Shown here piece after piece: positions 1-11,532 of a DNA stretch of 64,000 bases. The position numbers and the translations under genes were made by a program. How positions within the stretch are numbered: the first letter of the stretch is position 1; the number at the start of each line of letters is the position of its first letter. The stretch comes from Oxytricha trifallax (taxonomy: Eukaryota > Ciliophora > Spirotrichea > Sporadotrichida > Oxytrichidae): the NCBI GenBank assembly GCA_000711775.1, contig ARYC01017293.1, positions 25,699 to 89,698 of the forward strand, in the 5' to 3' direction. The notes below the pieces were generated by a model that worked only from the letters and a program-made list of their open reading frames with translations, was not told where the DNA came from and made no database searches.

Positions 1-264
1 GTTTGGGCAGTAGCTGCAATAATTTTAGAGTGCGATATGGAAAGCATGACTTACATTAATACAAAATATGAAAAATAATCAATAAATCTAGCTGAGAAGC
101 ACATAAAACAAGATGATGTATGCTAAGAAATAAAGAAGATTGTAGAGAAGATAATAGTAAGAGCTCCAGCATATCCAAGACAATCCTTAGACGATATGCT
201 CGAACCACTAAAGAAAGCGAGATTCAAGAGATACAACAAAGACAAGCAAGTAAAATTCGTGTGA
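1..264 (+). CDS. TBE zinc-finger/kinase protein, C-terminal fragment
   Basis: Open from base 1 to a TGA at 262-264 when TAA and TAG are read as Gln. The 87 residues match the C-terminal part of the kinase proteins of the TBE copies at 14205 and 20126, for example CDMESMTYINTKYEKQ against GDMESMSYFGTMQEKQ, and the end KDKQVKFV against KDKQIKFV. This is the region after the kinase catalytic loop; HRD and DFG-like motifs lie off the window. Unlike the other two copies, no frame break is visible in this piece. Role: accessory protein of the transposon. Its biochemical activity is not established from sequence. Confidence 0.82.
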
Positions 265-325
265 TATAATTAAACTAATACTCATTAAATACATATTAAA
301 GTCTCATTAAACTTGCGTTTTCTCT

Positions 326-403
326 ACTAACCCTAATAAAACCCCAACTTTACCCTACTAATCAAAGCACTTATAAACCTCACTAAGGGGTTTTGGGGTT
401 TTG
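326..403. repeat. TBE-1 right terminal inverted repeat
   Basis: About 78 bases ending CTAAGGGGTTTTGGGGTTTTG. It is nearly identical to the right repeat of the copy at 18058-18135 and to the inverse of the left repeat at 14077-14153. The outer 16 bases are hypotrich telomere sequence. Confidence 0.85.
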
Positions 404-406
404 ATT

Positions 407-712
407 TAAAGCCAGTAAAGCTCAAACCGCAGACTTACCACCCTTTAAAATTATCCAAAACACCCCATATAATCCACACAATAAGATTTCGACTAAATTG
501 TGCGTTTTAATAGTGAAAACATTATAACTAGTAGTTTGAACAATAATAATCATAGTGACAAAGCCAAACTCGTTGAAAATAAGAAAAAAATTGAAAATAG
601 TGATGAAAAAGCTAATAAAAGAAGCGAGAAATATAGAGTATAAGAGAATAATAGTTAGAGTAAAGTATAAACATAGAATAATAACAACAATAATTGCTAT
701 ATTTTCTGATAA
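407..712 (+). CDS. Asn/Gln-rich coding segment (MDS)
   Basis: Read with TAA/TAG as Gln, this is open right from the TBE border to a TGA at about 710. It encodes a polar, low-complexity protein piece rich in Asn, Gln, Ser and Lys (for example NNNNHSDKAKLVENKKK). No family was recognised. It is followed by an AT-rich block that looks like an internal eliminated sequence, then by more plus-strand coding DNA of the same composition from 931. I infer it is part of the same gene, but I cannot prove the join. TBE-1 lies immediately upstream, so the 5' part of this gene, if any, is displaced or absent. Confidence 0.45.
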
Positions 713-930
713 ACATAAAAAATAATTGATATTTATTAAGTCATATTATTAGATTGACTCGTTAAAAGTATAGTAAAATATTTAAATTTCTTAACAAATT
801 CTCCTTTTTCTTATAAAGTCATTAATCCTCCCTAAAATCTTTAAATTAAAATAGAATAAACAGATAAAATAAAAAAATCAAAATATATATATATATATAT
901 ATTATAAGTAAGTTTCATAAAGTGTTTAAA
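713..930. other. AT-rich IES-like block with (AT)n tract
   Basis: Very AT-rich, no credible coding. It includes a short (AT)n microsatellite at about 882-902. It lies between two coding blocks, as an internal eliminated sequence would. Confidence 0.4.
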
Positions 931-3262
931 ATGCATTCGAATATAAAACCTTTGATAATGGATAGATTGAGATAGAAGCGATTATCAGCAGACTTAGCTT
1001 CAATGGATATGTCTCAGCAGCATAATTACCTTCATAATGAAGATTTCTCATTTCACACTAAGAACACTCATAAGAAAAAATAGTATGTGGGATTAAATTT
1101 TAATTTAGCTTCTGCTATAAAATCAAAAGAAACTGAGTATTAACAAAGTGAAATTTTAAGAATAATTTACTTCTTTTACTCTTAAATCTTTAATTTTATT
1201 GAATTTTACAATAAAACAACGATGGCAACTCCGATATAAACTTAATAAACCTAATTAAGTAGTAAAAACGTTAGTAAGCTTAAGAATAACTACTTTTGTA
1301 ATAATTTGATATTTTGGATAGAATCGAGAGAATGGAGCGTATCCACCCCAAAGCAGCTTAAATATTTATAGATGAAGCTGCTAAAAGAGGCATTTATAAA
1401 ACCATTTCAAGCGATTACAAGAAAAGTTCCAACAGTTCTGTCTATAATTGTATTGAATTAAAAAATCTTAGTAATTTTATAGTAATTAATGTGCTTAAAT
1501 TTTTTGTTATACAATTCTACGATATAAAGCTTCCGAAACCCAAATAGTCCAGCTCAAGACCCAAATTTAGCTCTGTTAAACTTCAATAATTCAATAGATC
1601 AAAGCAATTAGATGTTTACTAAGAGACGCTTAAGTGCAGGAGAGTATACTAGAAAGTTCCAGACCCAAAAGAAACAGAGTCAATTGGCTAAATTTGTGAT
1701 TGTAGACCTGGATGGAAAGAATCAGTCAAATTAAAAATTCAATTTCTATATGGACAAATTAAACGCTGAAGAGTCCAAAGAAAAAACTATAGATATAAAA
1801 AAATTATTATAAACAATAGAAATATCTGATTCGAAATTTTTAAATAAACTAAGCCAGAATTAAAATAAAATAAACTTTGCCTCATAACAACAAACAAAAT
1901 ACTCTCTTAAACTATTATTGCTGAAATCTAAATTTAAAAAATTTTAATATGAAGAGTTTACAAATTAAAGCTATAAGCTTTATAATTGGAATTTATTTAT
2001 TTTTCATTTTTAATTAAAGTTGATTAAAAAAAAATTAGAAGCTCTAATAATATCATTAAGTTTATTGAAATATTAAATCATTATTTTCCACTCAATTTTT
2101 CTTAATATAAAACAATCATAAAATAGTTTAGAATGTCAAATTTTACATTTCCCAATCATACATTCTTTCACTTCCAAAATTTTGATTGAGCAATAACAAC
2201 CTCATCACATTTACAACACCTCTATGGATAGAGACGTTTAGGACACCAATTAAAAGATAAAATAAATTATTAATAGAGTAAGCCCAAAAAAAGATATGCA
2301 GATTGGTATTAACTACTAAAATTCAGATCATATTTCTTCAATTACAGTAAACCCTAATTGCCTTTAAAATGGTGAGGTTACGACTAGGAAAAGCCGAATA
2401 ATCTTTGAGAATGATTTATCTGCTTCTTAAAACTAAAACTTATTCAGAGTTACTCCAACCAGCACAAATAATCAAAAGTCTAAACCAAGAGTAAGAGAAT
2501 CTGTCTTTAACAAGAATTTGTTTCAGAGCAATTAATCGCAACAAGCTGTTAATTTTGACTTGACATAAAGCAAATCTCTACCAAGTTGTTCAAGAATTAA
2601 CAAAAGTGAAATGCAAATGAATCTACGAATTATTAAGGTAACAAACTTCCAGTTTTAGGAGAGAAAACTACGGAATTCAACCTTCAAGTAAACTAGCTAA
2701 ATCCTTTTTAGGATAAGAAGAAAGGAAACTAAAAATCTAATCAATATTTACAAGGCGGTCAAAGTCCAATAGCACATATCTGGTCTGTATAGGATGATAC
2801 CACGATTATTACTAGAAGAGTTTAGATAGTTTAGAAATGTAGAAGCAGCCATTTCTTCAATAATCCCTGCTTGACATCAACAATAAGCCCTTTCATGACT
2901 TATTCAAAAAGCTTGCACTACTAACTATGCATCTAACAATTTACAGGGGTTAAGTAGCTCAAATTTAGGCAGCTCTACTAACAATCAGAGTTCTAACAAC
3001 TCAACTTCACCCAAGCCTAAGCTTGATTAAAGGATAGATAAAAATGCATCGTCACATCAACCTAACATACAAATTGAATCTCTAAATTCACAACATACTT
3101 AGAACAATCCAAACATTCTATATTTGAAAAATCTTAGACTTTCCAAGTAAAACTTAAAAGGCTACATTTTGAAGAGGTATGGAAAATCTATTTCAGACCG
3201 ACTTATGATTATACTAGAAACAAAAAATTAAGCAAAGGCATAACATAGAACTTAATAGTGAC
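931..3262 (+). CDS. Large Gln/Asn/Ser-rich protein, unknown, interrupted
   Basis: From an ATG at 931 one frame stays free of TGA for 648 codons (to 2874), which is unlikely by chance at this base composition. The most protein-like reading changes frame near 2606 and again near 2910, at a run of five A, then ends with TGA near 3260. Coding quality varies: 931-1140, 1510-1800 and 2180-3230 look coding, while about 1870-2160 is AT-rich and may be an eliminated segment that happens to stay open. The product is Ser/Asn/Gln-rich with charged patches (KPRVRESVFNKNLFQ; LGSSTNNQSSNNSTSPKPK). No domain was recognised. The frame changes could be MDS junctions, short IESs or homopolymer errors. Confidence 0.5.
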
Positions 3263-3597
3263 ATCAACTTAATTAATCATACTTTCTTTGGCATATAAAA
3301 TTCATAGAAACAATAAAGCTCTAATAATTTTTAAGTACCTAATATCTATAAATTGCTTTTTTAGATATTTCTGAATCAAATTTGATTGGGTAAATCCCAT
3401 AAAATTAAAATATAAGGTTATCATTACCTGAGTAATATTTTGATATTATATAATAGATAATTTATATTCTTTTGACTTCCTTGTTTTAAGCATCATATAA
3501 ACTCTTATTAAAGTCACATAAATCAATTTTAATTAAAATTTAAATCTTAATACAACTACATCTGCTCTAAAAATCAACATAATAAAATATCTTTACA
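3263..3597. other. AT-rich stretch, IES-like
   Basis: No credible coding on either strand. AT-rich and between coding blocks; probably eliminated DNA. Confidence 0.35.
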
Positions 3598-4560
3598 ATG
3601 AATCCAGAGAGTTCAATAAGTTAAATTTTACTTATCATGATTATAATAATAATTTAGTGTTTCCCAAAATTTATTATTATTTCGTAATAATAGATGTTGT
3701 AAATAAAGGATTTATCTGTGAACATGATTTATTTCAAATTATCTGGGCTCTCTCTAATGATAAAATACAAAGCTCTAGTAATCAATAAGAGGTCTCTGAA
3801 AGTTCTTAGAAATACAAAAACTCATCATCATAAAACATTTTTAGCTTTAATAGTGGTGAAATTAATGAACACAACTTATCATTATCCATAATTTACAAAG
3901 ATTATCATCCTTAAGTTAAAAGTTCAGTATATAGCTAATCATTTCAAAGTGACTTCAACATTATCATTTAGAATGTTTTATTATGAAAAACTGAGTTATA
4001 AAACACTCTAGTGTTTATTAATATTTAAGAATCATAAGAGACCTTGAGAGGTAGCATAAATTTCAAAAATAGCACATTAATGATATCAAAAGTCCCGGAA
4101 CAAACCTAGCTATTCACACTCAAGCAACTTAATGCTTGGTAAATAACAAAAATTTGTAATAAACTGGAAATAAAAACATAACATCTTTTGGCTAGACCTC
4201 TGAGGATTCTGATAATCACTCTTGTAGTTCAACCGCCAGGAAAAGAATAGGAGTTCCAATCAGGGGGGAAATTTAGAATATGTCTCTTAGTATGCCAAAT
4301 TCAATAAGTCCAAGATAGTGAGTAAAGAAAGATATAAGAATGAAGAAAATCTTCTAAGCTATTTATGAAAGTGCCTAAACTAATATGAATGATATCGAAA
4401 CTGCTCCTAAGACAAACAAAACCAATTTGTCTTCAATTAATCGTATTTAAAATTATAATATTTTACAAGCTACTAATACTCGAATCAAAGCATAAGTCCC
4501 CAAATAAGCGCATTTTCACACAATAATCCAGTTTAGTAAATGATCAAAGAACAAAATTTA
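3598..4560 (+). CDS. Ser/Asn/Gln-rich coding segments (MDSs), unknown
   Basis: Two coding-like blocks on the plus strand. The first (about 3650-3980) reads SSNQQEVSESSQKYKNSSSQ and similar. The second (about 4080-4560) reads TSEDSDNHSCSSTARKRIGV, then MKKIFQAIYESAQTNMNDIE after a frame or stop interruption near 4320. Composition matches the upstream blocks, so this may be the 3' part of the same large gene. No family was recognised. Coding ends where the GC-richer insertion at 4590 begins. Confidence 0.4.
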
Positions 4561-4590
4561 ATTATTAACTTAAAAAGTTAAGTAAATAGG

Positions 4591-4803
4591 CTGGAACGAG
4601 GAGGGACAGTCGAACCGTTCTAACCAACAGGCAGGGTATCCGCCTCATTAGTCCGAAAAGCGAACTTCCCCCAGCTGGATCGTAGGATCCAGAGGTGTGT
4701 TTTAACAAAGAAGTACACACATACTCACGAGTGCACCAATCATTGAGTATGTCAGATTTGACGCCCTTAAGTCAGTACATTCTTTTAGCACCCGTTCCAA
4801 CCA
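4591..4803 (+). ncRNA. Candidate structured RNA
   Basis: A segment of unusually high GC for this region with nested complementary pieces. GGCTGGAACG at its start pairs with CGTTCCAACC at its end (one mismatch). CTGGATC pairs with GATCCAG at about 4674-4692, GTGTGT with ACACAC at about 4695-4722, TACTCA with TGAGTA, and GTCA with TGAC near 4751. All three plus-strand frames are also fairly open, so coding cannot be excluded. I do not recognise an RNase P, SRP, telomerase or snRNA signature. Confidence 0.35.
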
Positions 4804-4983
4804 AGCTAGGTACTAAACACAACCCTAGCACAACCGGAGCACACACTCAATATTAGGTTTTCTTAATTTTCGAATTGATTACCTAGAGTCCAGCTATATA
4901 ATAACAATAAAAATAGTGAGCTTACGTCTAATTAGCTCACTTACCACGCTCCACCCCAACCCCAAAAAGTCCACTCTCTGTTC

Positions 4984-5382
4984 ATGATGACATTTTTACT
5001 TCAACTAGGTATGAGGCCTGACCGAACAAATTCAGTCATATAGTTTTAAACATCTCTCAACCAGTACTACTAACAACTAAACAAAGTATTAAAAGTATCA
5101 GCACTGTCACAAAAACCTCATAAAACTACATAAATCTCCTCAATACAAGATTCCTCACAAAGAAAAACAGACCAGAAATTTCCATAGACTACTGTATACC
5201 ATCTTTCTTCCCTTCTGGAAGAATACACAAAGATATGTTTTAGAAGGAATAACTCCCAGAAATACTCTAATACGTCACAAATAACAAACCTATTAATTTG
5301 GTACTATATAGGAAAACCAACACCAGAAATCTATTAGAGAATCACCCCAAGTTTTTTCAGTTTAGTTGACCTAAAGATATGA
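4984..5382 (+). CDS. Possible small protein in element A
   Basis: ATG to TGA, 132 residues with TAA/TAG as Gln. It is Gln/Ser/Thr-rich and hydrophilic, with no recognised domain. Open frames of this length are not rare when TGA is the only stop, so it is weakly supported. Confidence 0.25.
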
Positions 5383-5696
5383 TGGGAATCACCCAAATAT
5401 TATCATGATATTTAATACTAAAATTAATAACTATACCAACTAACAATATACTTATTAGGGAGTAGACACCAACACAAAACAAAAGCTTCTGTTATATAAA
5501 CAACTACTAATTCAATAATAACTCTGGCCCAAAGCCAGAGAAACTTTTGAAAACCCCGAAAACCCCTAAATCCCTAAACCCCATAGATTTATACCTAAAA
5601 TCTAGATATTATCAATACAATTAAAGAAGATTATTTAATAACATATAAAAGATTTGGGACTTTTGTATACTATATAATAATAAAATTTAATTAAAG

Positions 5697-5975
5697 ATGT
5701 TTCAGGAAGTGGGTTTGTTTGATTTGAAGATCAACGGGAAATGGTGTCCAATCTGCAATCTTCCAGATTGCATGGAAAACAGCTACAGAACTCTGAGAGC
5801 TTTCGATGAAAATATGCAAAAACTCCAAGAATATGTTGAGTTCGGAGTGTATGATGGAGTTAGCTCCATTGATAGCGAAGAAGAAGAGAGAGAAATTGAA
5901 AAACATGTACTCAACTTTTAGAGAGAAAGAGTATATTTAAGACAGTTGTGGGCTCACAAGAACAGATTATTTTGA
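5697..5975 (+). CDS. Small zinc-knuckle-like acidic protein of element A
   Basis: ATG at 5697, TGA at 5973-5975, 92 residues with one TAG read as Gln. Near the N-terminus is a Cys cluster, WCPICNLPDC (C-x2-C-x4-C), which could bind a metal. It is followed by a helical, strongly acidic stretch (SIDSEEEEREIEKHV) and a basic tail. Codon use looks real and an AT-rich leader precedes the ATG. The 3' hairpins of the element start about 90 bases downstream. I do not recognise the family. It may be the remnant of a retroelement protein or an independent small gene. Confidence 0.45.
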
Positions 5976-6061
5976 GTTAATTTTTCAAGAAATTAATTAA
6001 AATATATCATTGATGAGACAACCAGAGAGATTGAACAGATCAGATGATTTAAATAATATTA

Positions 6062-6160
6062 AAAGGGCTTGACCCTTATATGCTTTATTGCTTATTGATC
6101 GGGGGTCCCCAGAGACCTCAATGTGATCAAATTATTATTATTATTATATTATTATGATCA
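6062..6160 (+). other. Conserved two-hairpin plus TTA-repeat 3' end (copy A)
   Basis: Hairpin 1 is AAGGG/CCCTT (6063-6077). Hairpin 2 has outer stem TTGATC/GATCAA (6095-6130) and inner GGGGTC/GACCTC. A run of TTA repeats follows, ending TTATTATGATCAAAG. The same order and many of the same bases recur at 25637-25735. The fold keeps pairing although bases differ, which suggests selection on RNA structure. Confidence 0.6.
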
Positions 6161-6203
6161 AAGAACGAAAAGAAGCCCAAAAAACCTCAAGAATTAAACC
6201 CTG

Positions 6204-7328
6204 ATGAACTTTTCAAAGCAAAATTAATCTGAAAAGAAATGCAAGTAAATGACGTTTGAGTAATTTGTAAAGCTGCCCTTTGAAAATGAAATTCCAGCTT
6301 GTATTGAAGACATATTCTAACTCTTGACAACTTTGAGTTACCGAGAAGTTATAAGAAAGCAAACTTTATCAGGGATGTCTAATAATTAGAATTTCTAAAA
6401 ACAAGTAAAACGCAATAACACATCCACTAATACTCAAATCATTTTTTCATCTGTAGATGGTGATGACTACTAATACACTCGAAGACTTTAACAATATTAG
6501 AAGATTCTCAAACACTATGATAAACTATTGATTAAAAATCTTACCGGCTCATTCAAGCTATTGAGTAAAAACAGACAGTAGGAAGATGATAAGTTAAGCT
6601 TGTTTTTGACATTGTAGTCAATAATTGAAAATTTCAAAAAAGTCTTTTTGATTTAGAACGAATCTTTATCTCTCAGGTTTTATAACGTTTTTTCTGAGGG
6701 AATATGAAGCGAATTTACTTGCCAAAGTACATAGCTACACTATCGCCCTTATTTGTTGGAAACATTATAGATAAAAACTATTTCATATTTAGGCTATTGG
6801 ATGGCGACAACGATGGCCAAATTTAATCTAAAGATATCTCAGACATTTAAAGTAACGTGTTAGTTTGTCCCATAGAAAATGAGATAAGAGTCTGTAAGTG
6901 TCCTCTATTCATAGAAGTTCACTTGTTGTTTGAAATTTATGTGAAGACAAATTTGCTTACTTATAAAGTTAAGAAGCTTGAGATGGACTTTAACTTTTTT
7001 ATGAACAAGATCCCTGTGTCATGCTTGAAACAGGAGTTTATAGATAAATTGAGTATGAGTAGATAGAGACCCTCGATATTCAGTCACGAGCAATACGATT
7101 AAACTCAAATCAAGCGATAAAATAAAAATGATTTAGAAATTGCAAATATTGAATTGGCTGCTTTGAAAAAGAAGGGATTTCTAGCAGAGTGTAATAATGC
7201 TAAGATAAAGAAATAAACAACTGATAGTAGTGCTTGATGTGATAGTATCAAGTATGCAAAATGAGAACGAGCATAATGCTAACGAAGGATATAATAACGA
7301 TGAAAATGCTTTTAACAATAATGATTGA
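6204..7328 (+). CDS. EF-hand protein gene
   Basis: A first block from ATG 6204 (or 6249) runs to about 6700 (PFENEIPACIEDIFQLL ... NLTGSFKLLSKNRQQEDDK). The reading then shifts by one base near 6700 and continues to about 7230. That part holds a canonical calcium-binding EF-hand loop, FRLLDGDNDGQIQSKDI, with acidic residues at loop positions 1, 3, 5 and 12. A last short Asn-rich piece ends at TGA 7326-7328. The N-terminal part and the flanks of the loop are helical; a second EF-hand is not obvious. The gene starts right after the TTA tail of element A, so its 5' region was probably altered by that insertion. The exact family is not recognised. Confidence 0.6.
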
Positions 7329-7386
7329 TAAAATTATGATTATTATTTAAAGAAAACTTGACATTAAATTTTGCTAGTTCTTACCA

Positions 7387-10300
7387 TCAACCCATTCTTA
7401 TAGTTTATACATGTACAATTAATCTATTCACACTCATTTCTTAAAACTTGAGAAGAATGAATTAAGCATTCCACTTATAGGTCCTTTCTTTTCTTCCTAT
7501 GTTTTAAATCCTTTATCTTTCATGATTTAATTTATAATGTAATTATATTTATATAATATTATGAGCTTAATCTATAAATGTTTATTAGAGGGCATCAAGC
7601 ATTTTGTCTGCAAAGCCATTATTTAATGTTCCCGATTCTTAAGTCTCCTTCACAGTTTTATTTAAATCTAATAATGTATTGTCCAATTCTCTGCTCAATT
7701 CATATTGGCTTTGTTTGATATCATTAGTCGTTTAAATTAGAGGTAGAGTATTTTTGTTTACGTAATATAATCCAACTTTTGGTTCATCAATTTAAAAATG
7801 AGAGAAAATATAGGCTTTTTCATAGATAATTTCTGATGTCAAGGAAATGTCCTCAATTATTTACTAATTTTCATGTTTAATTAATTTATAATTAATCAAC
7901 ATTTTTATTTTGATTGAAATATGTTTATTTAAAATATTTTAATCTATTATTCATATTTTCAGCTGATAAGTTGATTCCATCACAAAGTCTATCTAAAATG
8001 GTGCATTCACTTAAAATCAGATCATCATTTTCTTTGTACTCTATGATTTCAATACCATGAATTTAGTTCATTTATATCTAGCTCTTCTATCTTATTAACT
8101 ATTATTGTTTGCTATTGTTCTTTGACCATTCTATTACTATTTGTGTGCTGTTATTAATTACCAGGACTATCCTCTACTTCTTATTTGTCATTAAATTGAC
8201 TCACTTAAAGAAAAGAAGATTGATTGGCATTTGGTCTGCAAGTGCACCCACAAACCACAGCATCACTATCTTAAATTTATTGATTAAAGTAAATTCCAGA
8301 GTTTTTGTTGTCTTTAAAGAGGCATCTTTTAATGAGAAATCCAGAAAATACATTGTTCAATTCAATGGCATTCTTTTTACAGTCTGTGAATTAACAGTCA
8401 GTCAATTTAATCATTTAGTCTTGTTTAAGTTGTTTTCTAGAAGAAGATTGAGAATTATGACTTTTCTGTGTTAAATTACTTTCTCAATACTCAAACCTAT
8501 TAAGTTAGACTCCCTTTAAGTTTTCGAATTTCAAGGAGGATTAGCCTTAACACTGCTAAAACTTGCTGTCCTTGATTTTTATTAAAAATTTGTAATTCTA
8601 TTTTTCTAAACCAGCTATTTGTAAACCAAGACAATAGCTCTTTCTAAAAATGCATCCTATATTATTTCAACGACGCAATCTTCTGACTAAGGAGTTATAT
8701 TTTGGTTATATATCAAACTCAAACTTGACCTATAAATATCTAATACGCAAGACTTTTTGAAAATAGTCTCGCTTAGTTTCAAGTATTACAAATCAATGCC
8801 AATTATACTCTCAAAGTGTTGCTTTTTAAACATGCAATTTAAGATCGAGATCTATACATTTGGGGAATTGCATACTAGACCATGATGGAAACCTAAGAAA
8901 GCACAATTCTAGAATTAAATGTCATACTAAACAGATGCAGAAAAATTTGAAACTTTTATTGCAACCATGCAAGATTTATTGCTTAAAGTGCCTTAGTTAG
9001 CTTCACTAAATTCATAATTAGCAGCATCTTACAGGAAAGCACAGTCTTTAAAGATTATGGTTTTAGTTTTCATGATTAACTAGGATGTTGAGACTCCTCG
9101 TCTTAGATCATGTGAAAAAGTTAGTTTTCTTAACCAGAGGCTGTTTAAGTTTGTGGGGTGTCATATTCATTTTTCAAAGATGGAGATTGCAATTCAAACT
9201 ACAGAGCACTTATTCTTAATGTTTCTGATTTTAGGTTTTTTATAATTAATATTTTTTAATTTCCTAACAGTACTTTTGAACCTCCAACTCTATTTAATAA
9301 AGACATATCGCTGTCTTGAATTATTAAGGGTCCTTCTTCATCAATAATAACTAAACCATCAGGAAATTAGTAACTATTAATACTTTTATCCTATCTTAAT
9401 TTAAAATACTCTAAATCTGCTCGAACTTTCCTCCCATTGCATTTTGCTTCTAATATTGCTAGTTGTAATCTTTTGGTAGTTACAGATTATATCATAGAGT
9501 ACTGAGTGTTATAGAATTTCGAAACGTTTTCATTATTACTCTTACCAGATGTTCTAAAATTCCCTCGTAAACCTGCTCCTTCCTCATTGTCTATAGTTGT
9601 GAAATCTTTGGTATTAAAGTCATCCATGTGATCATTATTCTCTTAAGCCTATTAGTTTTGAAGTGTCTTAGAAACATGCTAGATTTATGCAAACTGTTGT
9701 TATTCATTAGATCTTTATTTCTGTTGCTTGAAGATGGGAATTATTTTGGTGTTTATTATAGCATGGAAAATTTGAATGTTTCACCGTCATCACAAAAGTT
9801 ACTCTCGAATTCTGTCTCGTGTTTATGAGTTACAGAAAAGGGTATACTTTTGCTTCCTATGGTATATCTATCCCCACCCTCAACCATAATTTGATTTGGG
9901 TCCCAGCATACAGATGAAGCTGCAATATCAATGTAGTTATAGTTTCTAGCTCTACCTTTAACATATATAAAGTCGTTGTCTTAAAAAACCATGTTATTGT
10001 CATCAAAATCCTCTAATTTTTTGATAGCTAAATTTTTAGTTTAGAAATCCATATTCTTTTTAGAAGGAAGAACAGCCTTGTTTCTGATTCTCAGTTAAGA
10101 TTAAACATTTATTATTTACATCTTGAATAAATTGCTTTAATGATTGTTAGCAGCCATCTCGGTTTCTAGTCCTCCCTCATCAGTTATGGTATTTTAATGC
10201 TATTACTTTATAATGATTAGTTATTTAGTTTGTTACTAATTTTTGACCATGTATATCATGGGTTTTGGAACCTTCTTCTGAGAGGAGGTAAAATTCTTTG

Positions 10301-11532
10301 ATTTTTAGCTTTAGATTTTCGAATAATTTTCCCCATCCCCTCGCTCGCTCATAACTAAGTTGTCTTCATCTTAATAAGTATCGTTTACATGCTACTAATT
10401 TTTTATTTCTGTAACTTAATGAGACATATTTCTTTAATGCAAAGGTTTACTAATATTCAAGATACTTTGCTGTTAATCTCTAGAGAGAATGATATTAGTT
10501 TCATATAACCTGCCATTCAAATTATTCGAAGTTAAATTTTGTTCTTAAACTGGAGACTGAAAGATCAGTGAGTTAATTTTCTAATTTTATACTATAGATT
10601 GGGATTTATCCATCGATATTTTAGATTGGTTACTTTTGTAGTTTGTACGTCTTGGAAAATTGGACTCTAATGCTATATCACTGGTGTTTTCATTTTATTT
10701 ATCTGGTGATTATTCATGTTAAATTTATTGTGAAAATTCTATTGATGGAGAAGGATGCATCACTAATATTTGTGGATTTTATACTGGACTGAATTTCAGT
10801 GCTTATGTGCTCTATTTTCTATCATTAAACAGATTTATTTAATTATCAGGATAGCTGTTATTTATTTCGTGGAAATCGTGAGATTAGTTCTAGTTTCCTT
10901 ATGATGTTTGAATTTCAGAAACGGCTTCCATTTTCGCTTAATTGGTCATGATGTGATTTTAAAAGTCCTCTATGTTTGGCAAATTTTACTTTAGTGTATT
11001 TTCAGATTTATTGTCCTGGATTTCACCTAAAAATTAATAAAATTCTTATTGAGTATGAATAAAAACTTCATATAAAGTTAATAAAATCACCATCATCATG
11101 ACTGGATGATAAACTTTAATTACCATGCTTCTGCTAAAGCTGAGGTACACTTTAAACTCTTATTTTTTTAAAAAACCTATCTTCATTGTGTCTCTATGGT
11201 GAAATAATGTCATTAGGACTGTCGCTACCATTTACTTAATGCAAGCCGTCACTACTAATGTTTCCTGAAAATAGGTACAGGAGTTGGGGTTGAGGTTCTG
11301 CTATCTTAAATACTGTAAATTAAAATAAATCTCTTAAAAACAATCTATTTATTCTTTAAATTCATTATTTTTTTATAATATAAACTTTGAGTTTGCAATA
11401 TTATATAAAAATCATATATACTGGGCCAGTTGCCCCTCCTTCAATAATGTCTAAAACATTCTTGGCAGATCTCCTCGGAGTTGGTGACGACGAAGGATTA
11501 TTAATATTTACTATCGTATTTTTGTTACTCAT
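7387..11532 (-). CDS. Parallel beta-helix repeat protein, large, interrupted
   Basis: Starts at ATG 11532 and ends at TGA 7387. The N-terminal third is Gln/Asn/Ser-rich and low complexity. The middle holds a globular stretch (VKGRARNYNYIDIAASSVCW, 9850-10000). The C-terminal third has repeats of the right-handed beta-helix type, with stacked short strands ending in Asn/Cys turns (MIKLTDCQFTDCKKNAIELN; GFLIKRCLFKDNKNSGIYFN). Such domains occur in carbohydrate-active and F-box-like proteins. Frame changes near 9650, 9060, 8540, 8050, 7860 and after the first exon-like block (11400) mark likely MDS junctions. The AT-rich block about 11290-11400 is a likely IES. Function unknown. Confidence 0.55.

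Larger units (their letters stand above)
1..403 (+). mobile_element. TBE transposon copy 1, right end only
   Basis: Right-hand end of a telomere-bearing element cut by the window edge. It holds the end of the TBE kinase gene (stop at 262-264), a short spacer and the terminal inverted repeat ending in G4T4G4T4G. The base after the end begins ATT (404-406), which fits the ANT target duplication of the family. The kinase gene points toward this right end, so the copy is inverted relative to the copies at 14077 and 19966. It abuts host coding DNA directly. Confidence 0.88.
4590..6160 (+). mobile_element. Element A: retroelement-like insertion with hairpin/TTA 3' end
   Basis: Much less AT-rich than its surroundings and with an A- and C-rich plus strand in its middle part. 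It starts with a hairpin-rich GC segment (4591-4803), holds two small open frames (4984-5382, 5697-5975), and ends in two hairpins followed by a TTA-repeat tail (6062-6160). A closely similar 3' end occurs at 25637-25735 behind unrelated coding DNA. A structured 3' end followed by a short-repeat tail is typical of non-LTR retroelements and SINEs. No reverse transcriptase motif was seen, so it would be non-autonomous or truncated. The left border is uncertain. Confidence 0.4.

Noticed and set aside
2872..2898. Two in-frame TGAs as evidence of TGA readthrough
   Set aside because: A neighbouring frame gives a much more protein-like reading from 2606 to 2910, so the TGAs lie in a shadow frame.
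4590..4805. RNase P, SRP, telomerase or tRNA gene
   Set aside because: None of the expected conserved motifs was found, and no telomerase template (CAAAACCCC-like) is present; kept only as an unassigned structured segment.
5551..5585. C4-rich sequence resembling telomere repeats or a TBE end
   Set aside because: Irregular (CCCCGAAAACCCC, CCCTAAACCCC), with no inverted partner and no inner TBE repeat.
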